Shown here: positions 37,500-47,911 of the stretch, piece by piece | How positions within the stretch are numbered: the stretch's first letter is position 1 | How the letters are laid out: each line of letters begins with the position of its first letter | DNA from: Bacterioplanes sanyensis | GTDB taxonomy: Bacteria; Pseudomonadota; Gammaproteobacteria; Pseudomonadales; Oceanobacteraceae | Direction: 5' to 3' | DNA length: 64,000 nt | Assembly: GCF_014652515.1 (NCBI RefSeq) | Contig: NZ_BMYY01000004.1 | Coordinates: 248,001-312,000, forward strand | Notes under the pieces: model-generated | What the model saw: the letters and a program-made list of their open reading frames with translations, nothing else | The model's database searches: none | Told to the model about the DNA's origin: nothing | Position numbers and translations under genes: made by a program

Positions 37500-38684
37500 T
37501 ACGGTTAAGAGTAGCAGTTCACCAGAGTTACTGGTGACGAGCAGACCCCGGTCGGTGGCGACCATGGGGGCAGAAATACCAAAGTCACGACCGCGTAGGT
37601 TGTGCCAGTTGGTCATTTCCGGCGAGTTGGGAACATTTTGATGCAAAGGTTTCGGACGTAAGCGCTCACGCGCTAAAAGCTCACCGTCGACTTGGCTCAG
37701 CAAGTAGAAGTAGCCTTCACCGTCAGCCACCGCCAAATAGCGATCATAAGCAACAATCTGCCCCAATGCTTTGCCTTGCAATGCGGTCTGCTGCCATTGG
37801 CTGGCGCCATTGATCAAGTCGTAAGCTTGCACCGTGCCATCGGCCAGACTCAAATACAAACTGCCCAACGCCAGTTCTGGGTGACCATAACTGGAGCCGT
37901 CTTCTTTCCAACGCACATCGCCTCGTGGCGACAGTGCGGCAACGCTGCCATGGTAGCTGGCGGCATAAATAACGCCGTTATCCCAAACCGGCGTGCCGTC
38001 GATGTCTACCAGACGTTCTAACTCGGAGCGGCCATCAGGAATGGCGAGCCGCACATCCCAGCGGGGAATGCCTAAGCGCTTATCAAGTGCCACCACCTTG
38101 CCACTGGCAAAGCCGGTCACCACCAACTGCTCCAACACCAAAGGAGAGCTGGTACCACGCACCGACAGTACCGGCATGGCGTGCTCATAGGTCCAACGCT
38201 GCTCGCCACTGTTGCGGTCAAATGCGGTTAAGCGCCCATCAATGGTGTGCACATAGACACGCTCAGCATCGACGCCAGCAGCGGACACCGACTCAGACGC
38301 CAGCGCCGCGCTCCACTGCAACTCACCGTCGGTGCTCAAGCGGTGCAAGCGACCGTCTTGGGTAGCAACAAACAGATCATCGCCATCGACCCGAATCCCA
38401 CCCGTGATGGGCTGTTCCAGTGCCAGACTCCAGAGCGCACTGCCGTCTTCCAGCGACAATGCCGATACTTCCCCGGCCGCCGAAGCCACATACAAGGTGT
38501 CGCCTGCCAACGCTGGGCGCAGATGGTTTAGACGCGATGCAGCGCCTGGGCCTAAGTTATGACGCCATTCAATGTCTACCGACGGCGGTTGCTTAACCGC
38601 CGAGGTGGCGAAGGGCTGCTCTGCCACGGTAGAGCAACCAGCCAACATGGCCAGCAGCGACAGTGTGCCGACAAAACGCCGCAT
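37485..38684 (-). CDS. bamB: Outer-membrane assembly lipoprotein BamB
   Basis: 399 residues. A signal peptide with lipobox LAGC puts the lipidated Cys at residue 17. It is followed by PQQ-like beta-propeller repeats (GEVSALSLEDGSALW, GRLTAFDRNSGEQRW, GKVVALDKRLGIPRW). BamB helps BamA fold outer-membrane beta-barrels such as the porin at 13.7 kb. Its ATG overlaps the yfgM stop by one base (TAATG). Confidence 0.95.
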   Translation of the reverse strand: MRRFVGTLSLLAMLAGCSTVAEQPFATSAVKQPPSVDIEWRHNLGPGAASRLNHLRPALAGDTLYVASAAGEVSALSLEDGSALWSLALEQPITGGIRVDGDDLFVATQDGRLHRLSTDGELQWSAALASESVSAAGVDAERVYVHTIDGRLTAFDRNSGEQRWTYEHAMPVLSVRGTSSPLVLEQLVVTGFASGKVVALDKRLGIPRWDVRLAIPDGRSELERLVDIDGTPVWDNGVIYAASYHGSVAALSPRGDVRWKEDGSSYGHPELALGSLYLSLADGTVQAYDLINGASQWQQTALQGKALGQIVAYDRYLAVADGEGYFYLLSQVDGELLARERLRPKPLHQNVPNSPEMTNWHNLRGRDFGISAPMVATDRGLLVTSNSGELLLLTVHADQ

Positions 38685-39346
38685 TACACCTCTCCGGTCG
38701 ATGCCAGGTGATCGATTTTGCGCTGCAGCAGCTGCGTGCCAGCGCCGTTATCTTGCGCCGCTTGCAGTGCTTTTTCATAGGCAGCCAGTGCGTCTTCGGC
38801 TTTGCCCTGACGCCAGAAAATGTCGCCTCGGGTTTCTTCGAACTGCACCTGATAGGCAGGGTCTGGGACGTCTGCCAGCTGACTCAGAGCATCGTCAAAA
38901 CGCTCCAACTCAGTCAAAACCAAGGCCAAACGCGCTTGGGCGGTAAATTTCACTGGGCCTGGCTCAGCCGCGTCTACCACTTGCTGCAGCGATGAGGCTG
39001 CGCTGTCGTAATCGCCAGCATCCGCCGCCAGGCGTGCAATAAAGAGACGTCCAAAATCAGCGTAAGCCGTACCGTCGTAGTCGTTGACCAAGCGCTCAGC
39101 CAGCTGCTGCATGTCTGCCTTGCTGCTGTCGTCTTGTTGCGCCTGTGGCAAGGCAGCCTGTTCGACCAGCTGCGAATAAACCTGTGAGGCCGCTTCTGCC
39201 GTCGCACGCTGATTATCTTGGTAGGTGTTCCAGCCAAACCAGCCACCGGCGACGATCACAACCGACACCAGCAAGCTTTTGCCGTTTTCCGCCCACCAGT
39301 TTTTCAGCGCTTCAACCTGTTCTTCTTCTGTGCGCATGTCACTCAT
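38684..39346 (-). CDS. yfgM: YfgM-type ancillary SecYEG translocon subunit
   Basis: 220 residues: a short cytosolic N-terminus, one membrane helix (LLVSVVIVAGGWFGW, about 19-33), and a periplasmic TPR-like region. YfgM associates with SecYEG and PpiD and hands secreted proteins to periplasmic chaperones. Its place between hisS and bamB is conserved. Confidence 0.93.
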   Translation of the reverse strand: MSDMRTEEEQVEALKNWWAENGKSLLVSVVIVAGGWFGWNTYQDNQRATAEAASQVYSQLVEQAALPQAQQDDSSKADMQQLAERLVNDYDGTAYADFGRLFIARLAADAGDYDSAASSLQQVVDAAEPGPVKFTAQARLALVLTELERFDDALSQLADVPDPAYQVQFEETRGDIFWRQGKAEDALAAYEKALQAAQDNGAGTQLLQRKIDHLASTGEV

Positions 39347-39368
39347 GACAGCTTCCCCAATTCGTCAA

Positions 39369-40649
39369 TCAATTAATGTGTTGTGCCAGCCAAGCGGCGG
39401 CATCTTGCTGAGCGATTTGTACCTGCTCCAGCTCGCCGCGCAAATCTTTGATGGTCACTTGCTGCTGAGCGACTTCACTTTCGCCCAACAACAGCGCAAA
39501 TCGAGCACCGCTTTTATCGGCTTTCTTCATTTGCGACTTAAAGCTGCCACCGCCACAGTGGGTTTGGATACGCAGCCATTCTTGCTCGTTGCGCAAGCGG
39601 TCGGACAGTAACAGAGCCGCTTGGTCGGTGTCATCGCCTACCGCACAAACATACGCATCCAGTGTTTGATACACCGCTTGTGGCACACATTCCAAGCTTT
39701 CGAGCAGCAAGATCAAGCGCTCAACGCCCATGGCAAAACCAACGGCTGGCGTGGCCTTGCCACCTAATTGCTCGACCAAACCGTCGTAACGGCCACCGGC
39801 ACAGACAGTGCCCTGGGCACCCAGCTTGTCGGTCACCCATTCAAATACGGTCTTGCAGTAGTAATCGAGGCCACGTACCAAACGAGGATTGACCTCATAA
39901 GCAATGCCAGCAGCGTCCAAAATGCTGCGCAGTTTGTCAAAGTGCTCACGACTGTCATCGTCGAGATAATCGAACAGACTTGGCGCACCGGCCAGCATTG
40001 CTTGCATATCTGGGTTTTTACTGTCCAAAACACGCAGTGGGTTGCTGTCCAAGCGGCGCAGACTGTCTTCGTCCAACAGCGCTTTGTGCTCGGTCAAATA
40101 AGCGACCAGTGCCTCGCGGTAGGCAGCGCGGGCTTCACTACTGCCCAAGGTATTGAGCTGCAAGGTCACGCTGTCTGCCAAACCAAGCTGCTGCCACAAA
40201 CGTGCGGTCAGCAAAATCAACTCGGCGTCGATGTCCGCACTGGCGATGCCGTAAGTTTCGACGCCAATTTGGTAAAACTGGCGATAGCGACCTTTTTGCG
40301 GACGCTCATGGCGAAACATAGGGCCTGTGTACCACAAACGCTGGGTCTGGTTGTACAACAAACCGTGCTCTTCACACGCACGCACACAACCGGCCGTGCC
40401 TTCAGGACGCAACGTCAAACTGTCGCCGTTGCGATCATCGAAGGTGTACATTTCTTTTTCGACGATGTCTGTGACTTCACCGATGGAGCGCTTAAATAAG
40501 TTGGTCGACTCAACGATCGGCATGCGGATTTCGTTGTAGCCATAAGAGCCGAGCAGTTCAGCGACGGTGCCTTCCAAATACTGCCATACTGGTGACTGCG
40601 CTGGCAGAATATCGTTCATGCCGCGAACGGCCTGAATTTTTTTACTCAT
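39369..40649 (-). CDS. hisS: Histidyl-tRNA synthetase
   Basis: 426 residues, class II aminoacyl-tRNA synthetase. Motif 2 is in [17 protein letters not shown] and [22 protein letters not shown]. The histidine-binding [15 protein letters not shown] is followed by [13 protein letters not shown] and the C-terminal anticodon-binding domain. AGGA lies about 12 bases before the ATG. Confidence 0.97.
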   Translation of the reverse strand: MSKKIQAVRGMNDILPAQSPVWQYLEGTVAELLGSYGYNEIRMPIVESTNLFKRSIGEVTDIVEKEMYTFDDRNGDSLTLRPEGTAGCVRACEEHGLLYNQTQRLWYTGPMFRHERPQKGRYRQFYQIGVETYGIASADIDAELILLTARLWQQLGLADSVTLQLNTLGSSEARAAYREALVAYLTEHKALLDEDSLRRLDSNPLRVLDSKNPDMQAMLAGAPSLFDYLDDDSREHFDKLRSILDAAGIAYEVNPRLVRGLDYYCKTVFEWVTDKLGAQGTVCAGGRYDGLVEQLGGKATPAVGFAMGVERLILLLESLECVPQAVYQTLDAYVCAVGDDTDQAALLLSDRLRNEQEWLRIQTHCGGGSFKSQMKKADKSGARFALLLGESEVAQQQVTIKDLRGELEQVQIAQQDAAAWLAQHIN

Positions 40650-40675
40650 GATTTTGTGTATTCCTAAGCCAGCGT

Positions 40676-41788
40676 TTAAACGTCGCTGACAATTAATGCT
40701 TTGCGTTGTTGTTCCAGCTCGGTTGCCCGCTGGCGAATCAGCTGTTCAAGATCATCAACCAGATTCTCGTTGGTCAGCTTTTGTGCTGGTTTACCATCGA
40801 TGTACACCAAATTGGGCTGACCGCCGGCCAAGCCAACGTCGGTTTCTTTTGCTTCACCCGGACCATTGACCACGCAACCAATCACAGAAACATCCATATC
40901 GGTACGAATGTCTTCTACCCGCTGTTCCAGCTCGTTCATGGTTTTAATCACATCAAAGTTTTGCCGCGAGCAGCTAGGGCAGGCAATAAAGTTGATGCCA
41001 CGCGAGCGCAGCTTGAGGGACTTCAGCATGTCCCAGCCGACTTTAACTTCTTCCACTGGGTCCGCAGCCAGAGACACCCGAATGGTGTCGCCGATGCCAT
41101 CCCACAAGAGCAAACCCAAACCGATCGAGGATTTAACGGTACCGCCTCGCAAACCGCCCGCTTCGGTAATGCCCAAGTGCAGTGGCTGCTCAATTTGATC
41201 GGCAATTTTCCGATACGCCGCCACCGTCATAAAAATATCCGACGCTTTTAAACTGAGTTTAAAATCAGGGAAATTCAAGCGGTCGAGAATATCGATATGG
41301 CGCATGGCCGATTCGACCAGCGCATCGGGCGTCGGCTCGCCGTATTTTTTTTGTAGATCTTTTTCCAATGACCCCGCATTCACGCCAATACGAATCGGAA
41401 TGCCGTTATGACGTGCGGCATCTACCACGGCTTGCACTCTGTCTTCGCGGCCAATGTTGCCAGGGTTAATACGTAAACAATCAACGCCTAAATCTGCCAC
41501 TTTTAACGCGATGCGATAATCAAAGTGAATATCCGCCACCAGTGGCACATCAACCTGCGCGCGGATTTTGCCAAAAGCATCGGCGGCATCCAGCGTCGGC
41601 ACAGACACACGCACAATGTCCGCCCCAGCATCGGCAACTTGGCGAATCTGCGCCACCGTGGCATCAACATCTAACGTATCCGTATTGGTCATGGTTTGCA
41701 CCGCAATCGGCGCATCACCACCAATCGCGACATTACCAACGTGAATCTGACGACTTTGACGGCGTTTAATCGGGTTTTCGAACTGCAT
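40676..41788 (-). CDS. ispG: 4-hydroxy-3-methylbut-2-enyl diphosphate synthase
   Basis: 370 residues. An iron-sulfur enzyme of the MEP pathway forming HMBPP. Family features are [15 protein letters not shown] at the start, then SMxx-type TIM barrel pieces and the Fe-S region CPSCSRQNF plus GCVVNGPGE. The start is the ATG at 41788 behind GGTGA, one base after the pilW stop; a GTG at 41797 is less likely. rodZ, usual between pilW and ispG, is absent. The enzyme needs Fe-S clusters although the nearby isc genes are reduced. Confidence 0.96.
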   Translation of the reverse strand: MQFENPIKRRQSRQIHVGNVAIGGDAPIAVQTMTNTDTLDVDATVAQIRQVADAGADIVRVSVPTLDAADAFGKIRAQVDVPLVADIHFDYRIALKVADLGVDCLRINPGNIGREDRVQAVVDAARHNGIPIRIGVNAGSLEKDLQKKYGEPTPDALVESAMRHIDILDRLNFPDFKLSLKASDIFMTVAAYRKIADQIEQPLHLGITEAGGLRGGTVKSSIGLGLLLWDGIGDTIRVSLAADPVEEVKVGWDMLKSLKLRSRGINFIACPSCSRQNFDVIKTMNELEQRVEDIRTDMDVSVIGCVVNGPGEAKETDVGLAGGQPNLVYIDGKPAQKLTNENLVDDLEQLIRQRATELEQQRKALIVSDV

Positions 41789-41789
41789 A

Positions 41790-42590
41790 TCAGTCACCCG
41801 CTCCCTTCAGCGAATCCTGGTACATTTGATATTCATCGGACTGGGGGAAGTTTTGCTTCAATTGCGTCGCCAGCTGAATGGCGCGCTGAGTTTGGCGCGC
41901 AATGGTCGTTAGCTTAACGCCCAGCCATAAACTGTGTGCTGTGTGCTCGGTTTGATCGCGTTCTACCAAACGATCAAAGCGATCAAAATAACGTTGCGAT
42001 TCTTCATAGCGCTGCGCTTCAAACAGCAGCGTCGAAGCATTGACGAGCGCATCCACATTGTAAGGAGCAATGCGCAGCGCACGCATATACACCTCAATGG
42101 CTTGGTCGCGCTCATCCTGGCGATAAGTATTTAATGCCAGATCATTCAGTGCAGACACGCGATTCTCGTAATAGCGATCGCCCGCAGCTTGCTGCAAATA
42201 CTGCTCTGCTTCATCGTGCTTGCCCTGGCGAGAATACAGTCGACCAAGATTATGACGCGCCTGGGTGTAATCGCCGTCGAAACTCAATGCTTTGCGAAAA
42301 TACTCCTCGGCCAGATCTTCTTCGCCTTCTGCTTGCCACACCAGCCCCATGGCGTCATTGGCAGGGGCATAGTCAGCATCAATTTCCAGTGCCTTGGATA
42401 ACCTCTGACGCGCCCAATCTGGCCGACCTTTCTGCAAATAGCCCAACCCTAATTGGGTATAGTTTTCGACCGCTTTTTTCGGTGAGGCTTTGGCACTGAA
42501 ACGGCTCTCAGTGACAGTAACGCAACCGCTGCTCAAGGCAGCAACCAACACCAAAAAAGCAATATTTCGCAGCAGGGTCATCGCAGGCAT
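41790..42590 (-). CDS. pilW: Type IV pilus biogenesis lipoprotein PilW/PilF
   Basis: 266 residues. The lipobox LSSGC gives a lipidated Cys at residue 23. It is followed by tetratricopeptide repeats ([48 protein letters not shown]). The family's role is assembly of the PilQ secretin. It overlaps rlmN by one base (TAATG) and is followed directly by ispG. Confidence 0.92.
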   Translation of the reverse strand: MPAMTLLRNIAFLVLVAALSSGCVTVTESRFSAKASPKKAVENYTQLGLGYLQKGRPDWARQRLSKALEIDADYAPANDAMGLVWQAEGEEDLAEEYFRKALSFDGDYTQARHNLGRLYSRQGKHDEAEQYLQQAAGDRYYENRVSALNDLALNTYRQDERDQAIEVYMRALRIAPYNVDALVNASTLLFEAQRYEESQRYFDRFDRLVERDQTEHTAHSLWLGVKLTTIARQTQRAIQLATQLKQNFPQSDEYQMYQDSLKGAGD

Positions 42591-43729
42591 TATTGTATCC
42601 TTGTTGGTTGATCTAGCTGGACCGCTTTAATGTAGCGCTCGCTGCGGCGAGTACGATCGGCCACTCGGCCGACCAGCTGGCCGCAAGCGGCATCGATATC
42701 GTCACCACGCGTGGAGCGAATGGTCACCACATGACCGGCGTTAATCAGATGATCGCGAAAACGATAAACGCGGTTATTGCTAGGGCGCTTATAACCCGAG
42801 TTAGGGAACGGGTTAAACGGAATCAGGTTAATTTTGCACGGTACCTGTTTCATTAGCTCGGCTAACTGCTCGGCATGCTCAAGGCTATCGTTTACGCCTT
42901 CCATCATGGTGTATTCGATGGTGGCTTTGCGTTTATCCGGTAACTTCTGCAAATAGCGATTGGTCGCCGCAATTAACTGCTCCAGCGGGTATTTTTTGTT
43001 AATGGGGACCAACTCATTACGTAACTCGTCATTGGGCGCGTGCAGGGATACGGCCAACGACACATCAATATCATCGCCCAGCTTATCCATCATGGGCACC
43101 ACACCCGAGGTGCTCAGCGTCACGCGACGCTTCGACAAGCCGTAGCAAAAATCGTCCATCATCAAGCGCATGGCATCGACGACGTTGTCATAATTCAACA
43201 GCGGCTCGCCCATGCCCATCATCACCACATTGGTGATTCGGCCGGCGCGTTTCTCGCCTTGCTGGTGAAAACTCATGGCCGCCACATACACTTGGCCAAT
43301 GATTTCGGCGACGCTCAGGTCGCGGTTGAAACCTTGCTTACCGGTAGAGCAAAAACTGCAGTCTAGGGCACAGCCAATCTGTGAGCTCACACACAATGTG
43401 CCGCGCTCTTTTTCCGGAATATAAACCGTTTCAATGGCACTGCCACCGTCCATGCGCATCACCCATTTTTGGGTGCCGTCATTGGAAATATCGTGATAAA
43501 TCACTTCTGGCAGGCGGATTTCGCAAACGTCGGCCAGTTTGGCGCGCAACGCTTTGCTCATGTTGGTCATGTTATTGAAGTCGGACTCACCGTACTGGTG
43601 GATCCATTTGAGCATTTGCTGAGCTCGAAAGGGTTTTTCACCCAGACTGGCAAAAAAATCAGCCATTTTGGCAGGCGACAAGCCCAGTAAGTTCACTTTT
43701 TCAGTGGAAGCAGATGGAGTATCTGACAT
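42590..43729 (-). CDS. rlmN: 23S rRNA/tRNA adenine-C2 methyltransferase RlmN
   Basis: 379 residues. Radical-SAM enzyme methylating A2503 of 23S rRNA and A37 of tRNAs. The cluster ligands are C120, C124 and C127 in [23 protein letters not shown] and the C-terminal [15 protein letters not shown] with its methylated Cys are present. The order ndk-rlmN-pilW is conserved. Confidence 0.97.
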   Translation of the reverse strand: MSDTPSASTEKVNLLGLSPAKMADFFASLGEKPFRAQQMLKWIHQYGESDFNNMTNMSKALRAKLADVCEIRLPEVIYHDISNDGTQKWVMRMDGGSAIETVYIPEKERGTLCVSSQIGCALDCSFCSTGKQGFNRDLSVAEIIGQVYVAAMSFHQQGEKRAGRITNVVMMGMGEPLLNYDNVVDAMRLMMDDFCYGLSKRRVTLSTSGVVPMMDKLGDDIDVSLAVSLHAPNDELRNELVPINKKYPLEQLIAATNRYLQKLPDKRKATIEYTMMEGVNDSLEHAEQLAELMKQVPCKINLIPFNPFPNSGYKRPSNNRVYRFRDHLINAGHVVTIRSTRGDDIDAACGQLVGRVADRTRRSERYIKAVQLDQPTRIQ

Positions 43730-43816
43730 TTACAGCAACCTTGACGGTGTACGTCTTCAATAACCATGAATGGGGCAGCACGCCACCCCACCCGAGCCCG
43801 AAAGGGCCATTTCATC

Positions 43817-44242
43817 TTAGCGTGGGCAGATTTCTGCCGCGCCAAAGAAGTACTCAATTTCACGCTGAGCAGACTCAGCAGAATCAGAACCATGTACCGC
43901 GTTAGCATCGATGCTTTGAGCGAAATCAGCGCGAATAGTGCCCGCTGCCGCTTCTTGTGGGTTGGTAGCGCCCATCAGCTCACGGTTTTTCGCAATCGCG
44001 TCTTCACCTTCCAGCACCTGAACCACAACTGGGCCAGAGGTCATGAAAGAAACCAGATCACCAAAGAAAGGACGCTCTTTGTGCTCTGCGTAGAAACCGC
44101 CTGCTTTGTCGTCGTCCAGGTGCAGCATTTTCATTGCTACCACGTTCAGGCCCGCTTTCTCAAAACGTGTAACGATTTCGCCAATCACGTTCTTACCAAC
44201 CGCGTCCGGTTTGATGATGGACAGGGTGCGTTCTACAGCCAT
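43817..44242 (-). CDS. ndk: Nucleoside diphosphate kinase
   Basis: 141 residues. Transfers the gamma-phosphate between nucleotides through a phospho-His, here H117 in NAVHGSDS. The N-terminus [15 protein letters not shown] is typical. It has its own promoter candidate in the 118-bp gap behind iscS. Confidence 0.98.
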   Translation of the reverse strand: MAVERTLSIIKPDAVGKNVIGEIVTRFEKAGLNVVAMKMLHLDDDKAGGFYAEHKERPFFGDLVSFMTSGPVVVQVLEGEDAIAKNRELMGATNPQEAAAGTIRADFAQSIDANAVHGSDSAESAQREIEYFFGAAEICPR

Positions 44243-44327
44243 GTTAGTCTCCAGATATAGTATGTTGATCAGTGCAAGTGGTCCGGCAGTGCCCGCATGG
44301 ACACTGGGGCGGAATCAAAACCCGCGG

Positions 44328-44333
44328 ATTATA
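44328..44333 (-). promoter_or_regulatory. ndk promoter -10 box
   Basis: A perfect TATAAT on the minus strand (44333-44328) with a weak -35, about 85 bp before the ndk ATG. It sits where the missing isc genes would be expected to read through. Confidence 0.45.
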
Positions 44334-44360
44334 CGCACGTTTTGGCCAAAGTTGTACGAC

Positions 44361-45524
44361 TCAGGCATCACCGCGTAGCAGCCGTACCACACGGCTCACC
44401 TCTTCGATCACCAACTCAATCTCATCGGCCTGGGTAAAACGGCCAACGGAAAAGCGCAGCCCCGCATGCGCCAGTGCATCACTGCGGCCAATCGCCTTCA
44501 ACACATAAGACGGCTCAACACTGGCCGAGGTACAAGCAGACCCAGACGACACCGCCACTTTGGCCAGGGATGCCAGCAAGATTTCACCATCAACGCGATC
44601 AAAACTGACGTTCAAGTGGCACGGACTGAGGTGGTCGACATGACCATTCAAGTACACCTCGCCAATCTCTTGCAGCCCTTGCCACAAACGATCACGCAAA
44701 GCGCGCATGTGTATTTGATCTTGTTGCAGGCGCTGCGACACCAACTCTGCTGCGGCACCAAACCCAACCAACTGATGGGTCGCTAAGGTGCCCGAGCGAA
44801 AACCACGCTCATGACCACCACCGTGAATTTGAGCGCGCAGCGCAGGTTGCGGCTCACGTCGGATAAACAGCGCACCAACCCCTTTGGGGCCGTAGCCCTT
44901 ATGCGCCGACAACGACACCAAATCGGCCTGCCATTGCTGCACGTTAATATCCAGCTTGCCCAGCGCTTGAGCGGCATCGACATGCCACAGCGCCGGGTGC
45001 GATTGCAGCAACTCACCGATGGCAGCGCTGTCGGTTACCGTGCCCAGCTCGTTGTTCACCGCCATCAAGGACACCAGCACGGTGTTGTCTTGCAGTGCAT
45101 CCGCCACTTGCTGCGGGGAAATCATGCCATCGGCATCTGGGCTTAAATACGTCACCTCAACGCCGTAGCGCTGCTGCAACCAAGCACAGGGATCAAGCAC
45201 CGCTTTGTGCTCAATGGCCGAAGTGATAACGTGCACGGGGCCCGATGCCTGTTCGAGCGCGGCTTCGACCGCACCTTTAATGGCCAGGTTATTGCTCTCG
45301 GTGGCACCTGACGTCCAAATAATTTCGCGCGGGTCGGCCTGAATCACATCCGCCACTTGTCGGCGGGCTTTTTCTACCGCTTGCTCGGCTTTCCAGCCAA
45401 AGCGATGTGAGCGCGATGCTGGATTAGCAAAGTTGCCTTCCAGTGTCAGACAGTCAGCCATGGCGGCCGCAACGGCAGGATCAACAGGCGACGTAGCGGC
45501 GTAATCCAGATATACAGGTGTCAT
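44361..45524 (-). CDS. iscS: Cysteine desulfurase, IscS-type with short C-terminus
   Basis: 387 residues. PLP enzyme releasing sulfur from cysteine. PLP Lys K209 is in SAHKGYGPKG and the catalytic C331 in SSGSACTSASVEPSYVL, the IscS loop. The protein stops at RLLRGDA. E. coli IscS continues about 20 residues further (SPLWEM ... IEWAHH), a tail reported to contact IscU. iscU-iscA-hscB-hscA-fdx, normally between iscS and ndk, are missing. It may therefore serve tRNA thiolation or another scaffold. Confidence 0.93.
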   Translation of the reverse strand: MTPVYLDYAATSPVDPAVAAAMADCLTLEGNFANPASRSHRFGWKAEQAVEKARRQVADVIQADPREIIWTSGATESNNLAIKGAVEAALEQASGPVHVITSAIEHKAVLDPCAWLQQRYGVEVTYLSPDADGMISPQQVADALQDNTVLVSLMAVNNELGTVTDSAAIGELLQSHPALWHVDAAQALGKLDINVQQWQADLVSLSAHKGYGPKGVGALFIRREPQPALRAQIHGGGHERGFRSGTLATHQLVGFGAAAELVSQRLQQDQIHMRALRDRLWQGLQEIGEVYLNGHVDHLSPCHLNVSFDRVDGEILLASLAKVAVSSGSACTSASVEPSYVLKAIGRSDALAHAGLRFSVGRFTQADEIELVIEEVSRVVRLLRGDA

Positions 45525-45593
45525 AGGTTGTTCCGGGTTGTGAGACCGGCGGCATTGTACACGCCAGAGCTGCCAATCAGACAGCCATGATCG

Positions 45594-46079
45594 TCAAACA
45601 GTAACCTCGTCATCACGCAGCAAGGCACTGATACGCTGACTGGCCTGTTCTTCTTGGCGTGCTGCTGTGTCTTGAATTTCACGCCGCTGAATCAAACTGT
45701 GTAGGGTAATGTTCCCGAGAAAAGCATGAATCTGATCGCTGAGATCGAGCCAAAGGTGATGCGTCAAGCATTGCTGACCGTCTTGGCAATCGCCCTTGCG
45801 ATTGCAGCGGGTGGCATCCATGGATTCATTCACGGCGTCGACGATTTCTGCCACATTGATTTCGGTATCGCCGCGACTGAGACGATAACCACCGCCCGGC
45901 CCACGCACACTGGCAACCAAGCCATTGCGACGCAATTTGGCAAACAACTGCTCCAGATAGGATAGGGAGATTCCCTGACGACCCGAAATATCGTTCAAAC
46001 TCACAGGGCCATTCTGGGCGTGAATGGCCAAGTCGAGCATCGCAGTAACCGCATAACGGCCCTTAGTAGTCAGGCGCAT
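45594..46079 (-). CDS. iscR: Fe-S cluster regulator IscR (Rrf2 family)
   Basis: 161 residues. The winged helix-turn-helix begins [18 protein letters not shown]. Cluster ligands C92, C98, C104 and H107 occur at the same numbers as in E. coli IscR. It represses its own operon as [2Fe-2S]-IscR. The RBS is GAGGGGG, inside a possible CCCCC/GGGGG hairpin in the leader. Confidence 0.96.
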   Translation of the reverse strand: MRLTTKGRYAVTAMLDLAIHAQNGPVSLNDISGRQGISLSYLEQLFAKLRRNGLVASVRGPGGGYRLSRGDTEINVAEIVDAVNESMDATRCNRKGDCQDGQQCLTHHLWLDLSDQIHAFLGNITLHSLIQRREIQDTAARQEEQASQRISALLRDDEVTV

Positions 46080-46108
46080 GATAATTCCCCCTCATTCATT
46101 ATGGGGGC

Positions 46109-46142
46109 ATTATGCTAATTCCCGACCAAAACAGTCAACTTT
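46109..46142 (-). promoter_or_regulatory. iscR promoter with type 1 IscR box
   Basis: TTGACT (46138-46133), 18-bp spacer and CATAAT (46114-46109) form the promoter. A 25-bp stretch (46142-46118) matches the type 1 IscR consensus at about 22 of 25 positions by my count: AAAGTTGACT, four T, then GGTCGGGAAT. The box covers the -35 and spacer, so autorepression by cluster-loaded IscR is expected. Confidence 0.75.
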
Positions 46143-46165
46143 ATTGCTGCCGCTCTGACGAATAA

Positions 46166-46993
46166 TTACTTATTCTCAGACCCAGCCACGGATTCGGCTT
46201 GATCAGTCTTCGCCACCTCTTCCGTCTCAACTTCAGCAAGGCTAACAAAGTCTTCTTTTTCCAACTCAGGCAAAGCTTCATCGCAGGTGCGATCACCCAA
46301 GTTGTGCAGAGCTTGGCACATGGTGTCGATTTTACGATCGACAGCGCCCATGTGATCCATCAAGTTATTGATAGAACGAGCAATAGGATCTGGCATTTCA
46401 TCCGTCATGCCATAGGCATCAAAACCAATTTTCTTGGCGATGGCGGCGCGGCGGTCTTCTTGCTCGCTGCGCTCATCGGCTTTGCGCACTATGCGCCCCG
46501 GAATACCCACCACAGTTACCGCATCCGGCACATCTTTGGTCACCACTGCGTTAGAGCCAATGCGCGCATCCTTGCCGACATTAATCGGACCCAGCACCTT
46601 GGCACCAGCGCCAACCACAACACCGTCTTGCAAGGTTGGGTGACGCTTGCCTTTATTCCAACTGGTACCACCAAGTGTCACGCCGTGATACAGGGTACAG
46701 TCATCGCCAATCTCTGCTGTTTCACCAATCACCACGCCCATGCCATGGTCGATAAAAAAACGCCGCCCAATGGTGGCCCCAGGGTGAATTTCAATGCCGG
46801 TCATCCAGCGACTGAAAGCCGATAAAAACCGCGCCAACCACTTAAAACCACGGCGCCACAGCGCATTGGCCAAGCGATAGTGAATGATGGCGTGCACACC
46901 TGGATAGGTGGTAAATACCTCCAGGGCATTGCGGGCCGCAGGATCACGCTCAAAAACACAGGCGATGTCTTCACGCAGCAACTTAATATTCAA
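46166..46993 (-). CDS. cysE: Serine O-acetyltransferase
   Basis: Acetylates serine for cysteine synthesis. The N-terminal helical domain starts [34 protein letters not shown]; the left-handed beta-helix follows with [16 protein letters not shown] and [19 protein letters not shown] chose TTG 46993 because AAGGAG lies 5 bases before it and the protein then begins like known CysE. A GTG at 47038 would overlap trmJ and lacks such a site. The C-terminal tail is acidic and longer than usual. Cysteine made here feeds IscS next door. Confidence 0.93.
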   Translation of the reverse strand: MNIKLLREDIACVFERDPAARNALEVFTTYPGVHAIIHYRLANALWRRGFKWLARFLSAFSRWMTGIEIHPGATIGRRFFIDHGMGVVIGETAEIGDDCTLYHGVTLGGTSWNKGKRHPTLQDGVVVGAGAKVLGPINVGKDARIGSNAVVTKDVPDAVTVVGIPGRIVRKADERSEQEDRRAAIAKKIGFDAYGMTDEMPDPIARSINNLMDHMGAVDRKIDTMCQALHNLGDRTCDEALPELEKEDFVSLAEVETEEVAKTDQAESVAGSENK

Positions 46994-47027
46994 AGGAGCT
47001 CCTTGGCGCTGCTTTGCCAGCAGCGAT

Positions 47028-47801
47028 TCAGTCAGCACGAGGCGGCAGACGCTTGTTTATCTGCGCCAACATGCCTCGCAAGATATTGATTTCCATTTGG
47101 TCTGGTGCGGCGCGCTGAAACAAGCGCCGCATCCGGGTCATCAGCTGTTTGGGTGTATTGGGGTCGAGAAAGTCGATATCAACCAGCGTTTGTTGCAGAT
47201 GCTGCAACATGCCGTCCAGCTGCTCGTGGGTAGCCAGCGGATAATCCCACTCCACCCCCCAAGCTGGTTGGTTGTCAGGAGATGCATCCGTTACCGCCAA
47301 GCGCATCTCGTAGCACAAAAGCTGGATCGCTTGCGCCACATTTAAAGAGGAGTAATCGGCATCGGTCGGAATGTGCACATGCAGATGGCATAACTGCAGC
47401 TCTTCATTACTAAGGCCATTAGACTCACGACCAAACACCAGCGCAATGCGATTACCCGCCGGTAGCGCCGTCGCCACCCGACCACCCAACTCGCGCGGCG
47501 ACAGTAAAGGCCAAGGGATATGGCGTGAACGCGCACTGGTGCCAACCACCAGATTGGCACTGGCCAATGCTTCGTTTAACGTTGGCACGATGCGCGCATG
47601 ATGCAAAATATCCTCGGCACGCGAGGCGCGAGCAATGGCTTCATCGTCAATGCTCGCCTTAGGGTTGACCAGCACCAAACGGCTTAGGCCCATATTTTTC
47701 ATCGCCCGAGCAGCGGCGCCAAGGTTGCCCGAATGCGTGGTTTCAACCATTACTACATCGATCTGACTGAGTGCAGCACGAATGGCAGCATCATCCATCA
47801 T
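47028..47801 (-). CDS. trmJ: tRNA Cm32/Um32 methyltransferase TrmJ
   Basis: About 257 residues, SPOUT fold. Motifs: [24 protein letters not shown] near the start, GTSARSR, and [15 protein letters not shown] with the SAM-binding knot. It methylates 2'-O of residue 32 in tRNA. The start is the ATG at 47801; earlier in-frame codons give an un-family-like extension. Its place between suhB and cysE-iscR is conserved. Confidence 0.94.
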   Translation of the reverse strand: MMDDAAIRAALSQIDVVMVETTHSGNLGAAARAMKNMGLSRLVLVNPKASIDDEAIARASRAEDILHHARIVPTLNEALASANLVVGTSARSRHIPWPLLSPRELGGRVATALPAGNRIALVFGRESNGLSNEELQLCHLHVHIPTDADYSSLNVAQAIQLLCYEMRLAVTDASPDNQPAWGVEWDYPLATHEQLDGMLQHLQQTLVDIDFLDPNTPKQLMTRMRRLFQRAAPDQMEINILRGMLAQINKRLPPRAD

Positions 47802-47863
47802 GGTATTTATTTCATCCGCATGGTTTTCAGGGCTGCGAAGTGTAGCGCAAATCACCCCCCGAC

Positions 47864-47872
47864 TGATATAAT
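47864..47872 (+). promoter_or_regulatory. suhB promoter, extended -10
   Basis: TGATATAAT is a perfect extended -10, about 39 bp before the suhB ATG. The -35 is weak. On the other strand TACACT (47844-47839) may be the -10 of trmJ, so the promoters are back to back. Confidence 0.6.
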
Positions 47873-47911
47873 TGCCGGTTCCCGTTTGTTCTTTAAGAGA
47901 CCCACTGCCTT

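Noticed and set aside
46994-47038. Longer CysE start at GTG 47038
   Set aside because: It overlaps trmJ and has no ribosome site, whereas TTG 46993 has AAGGAG five bases upstream.
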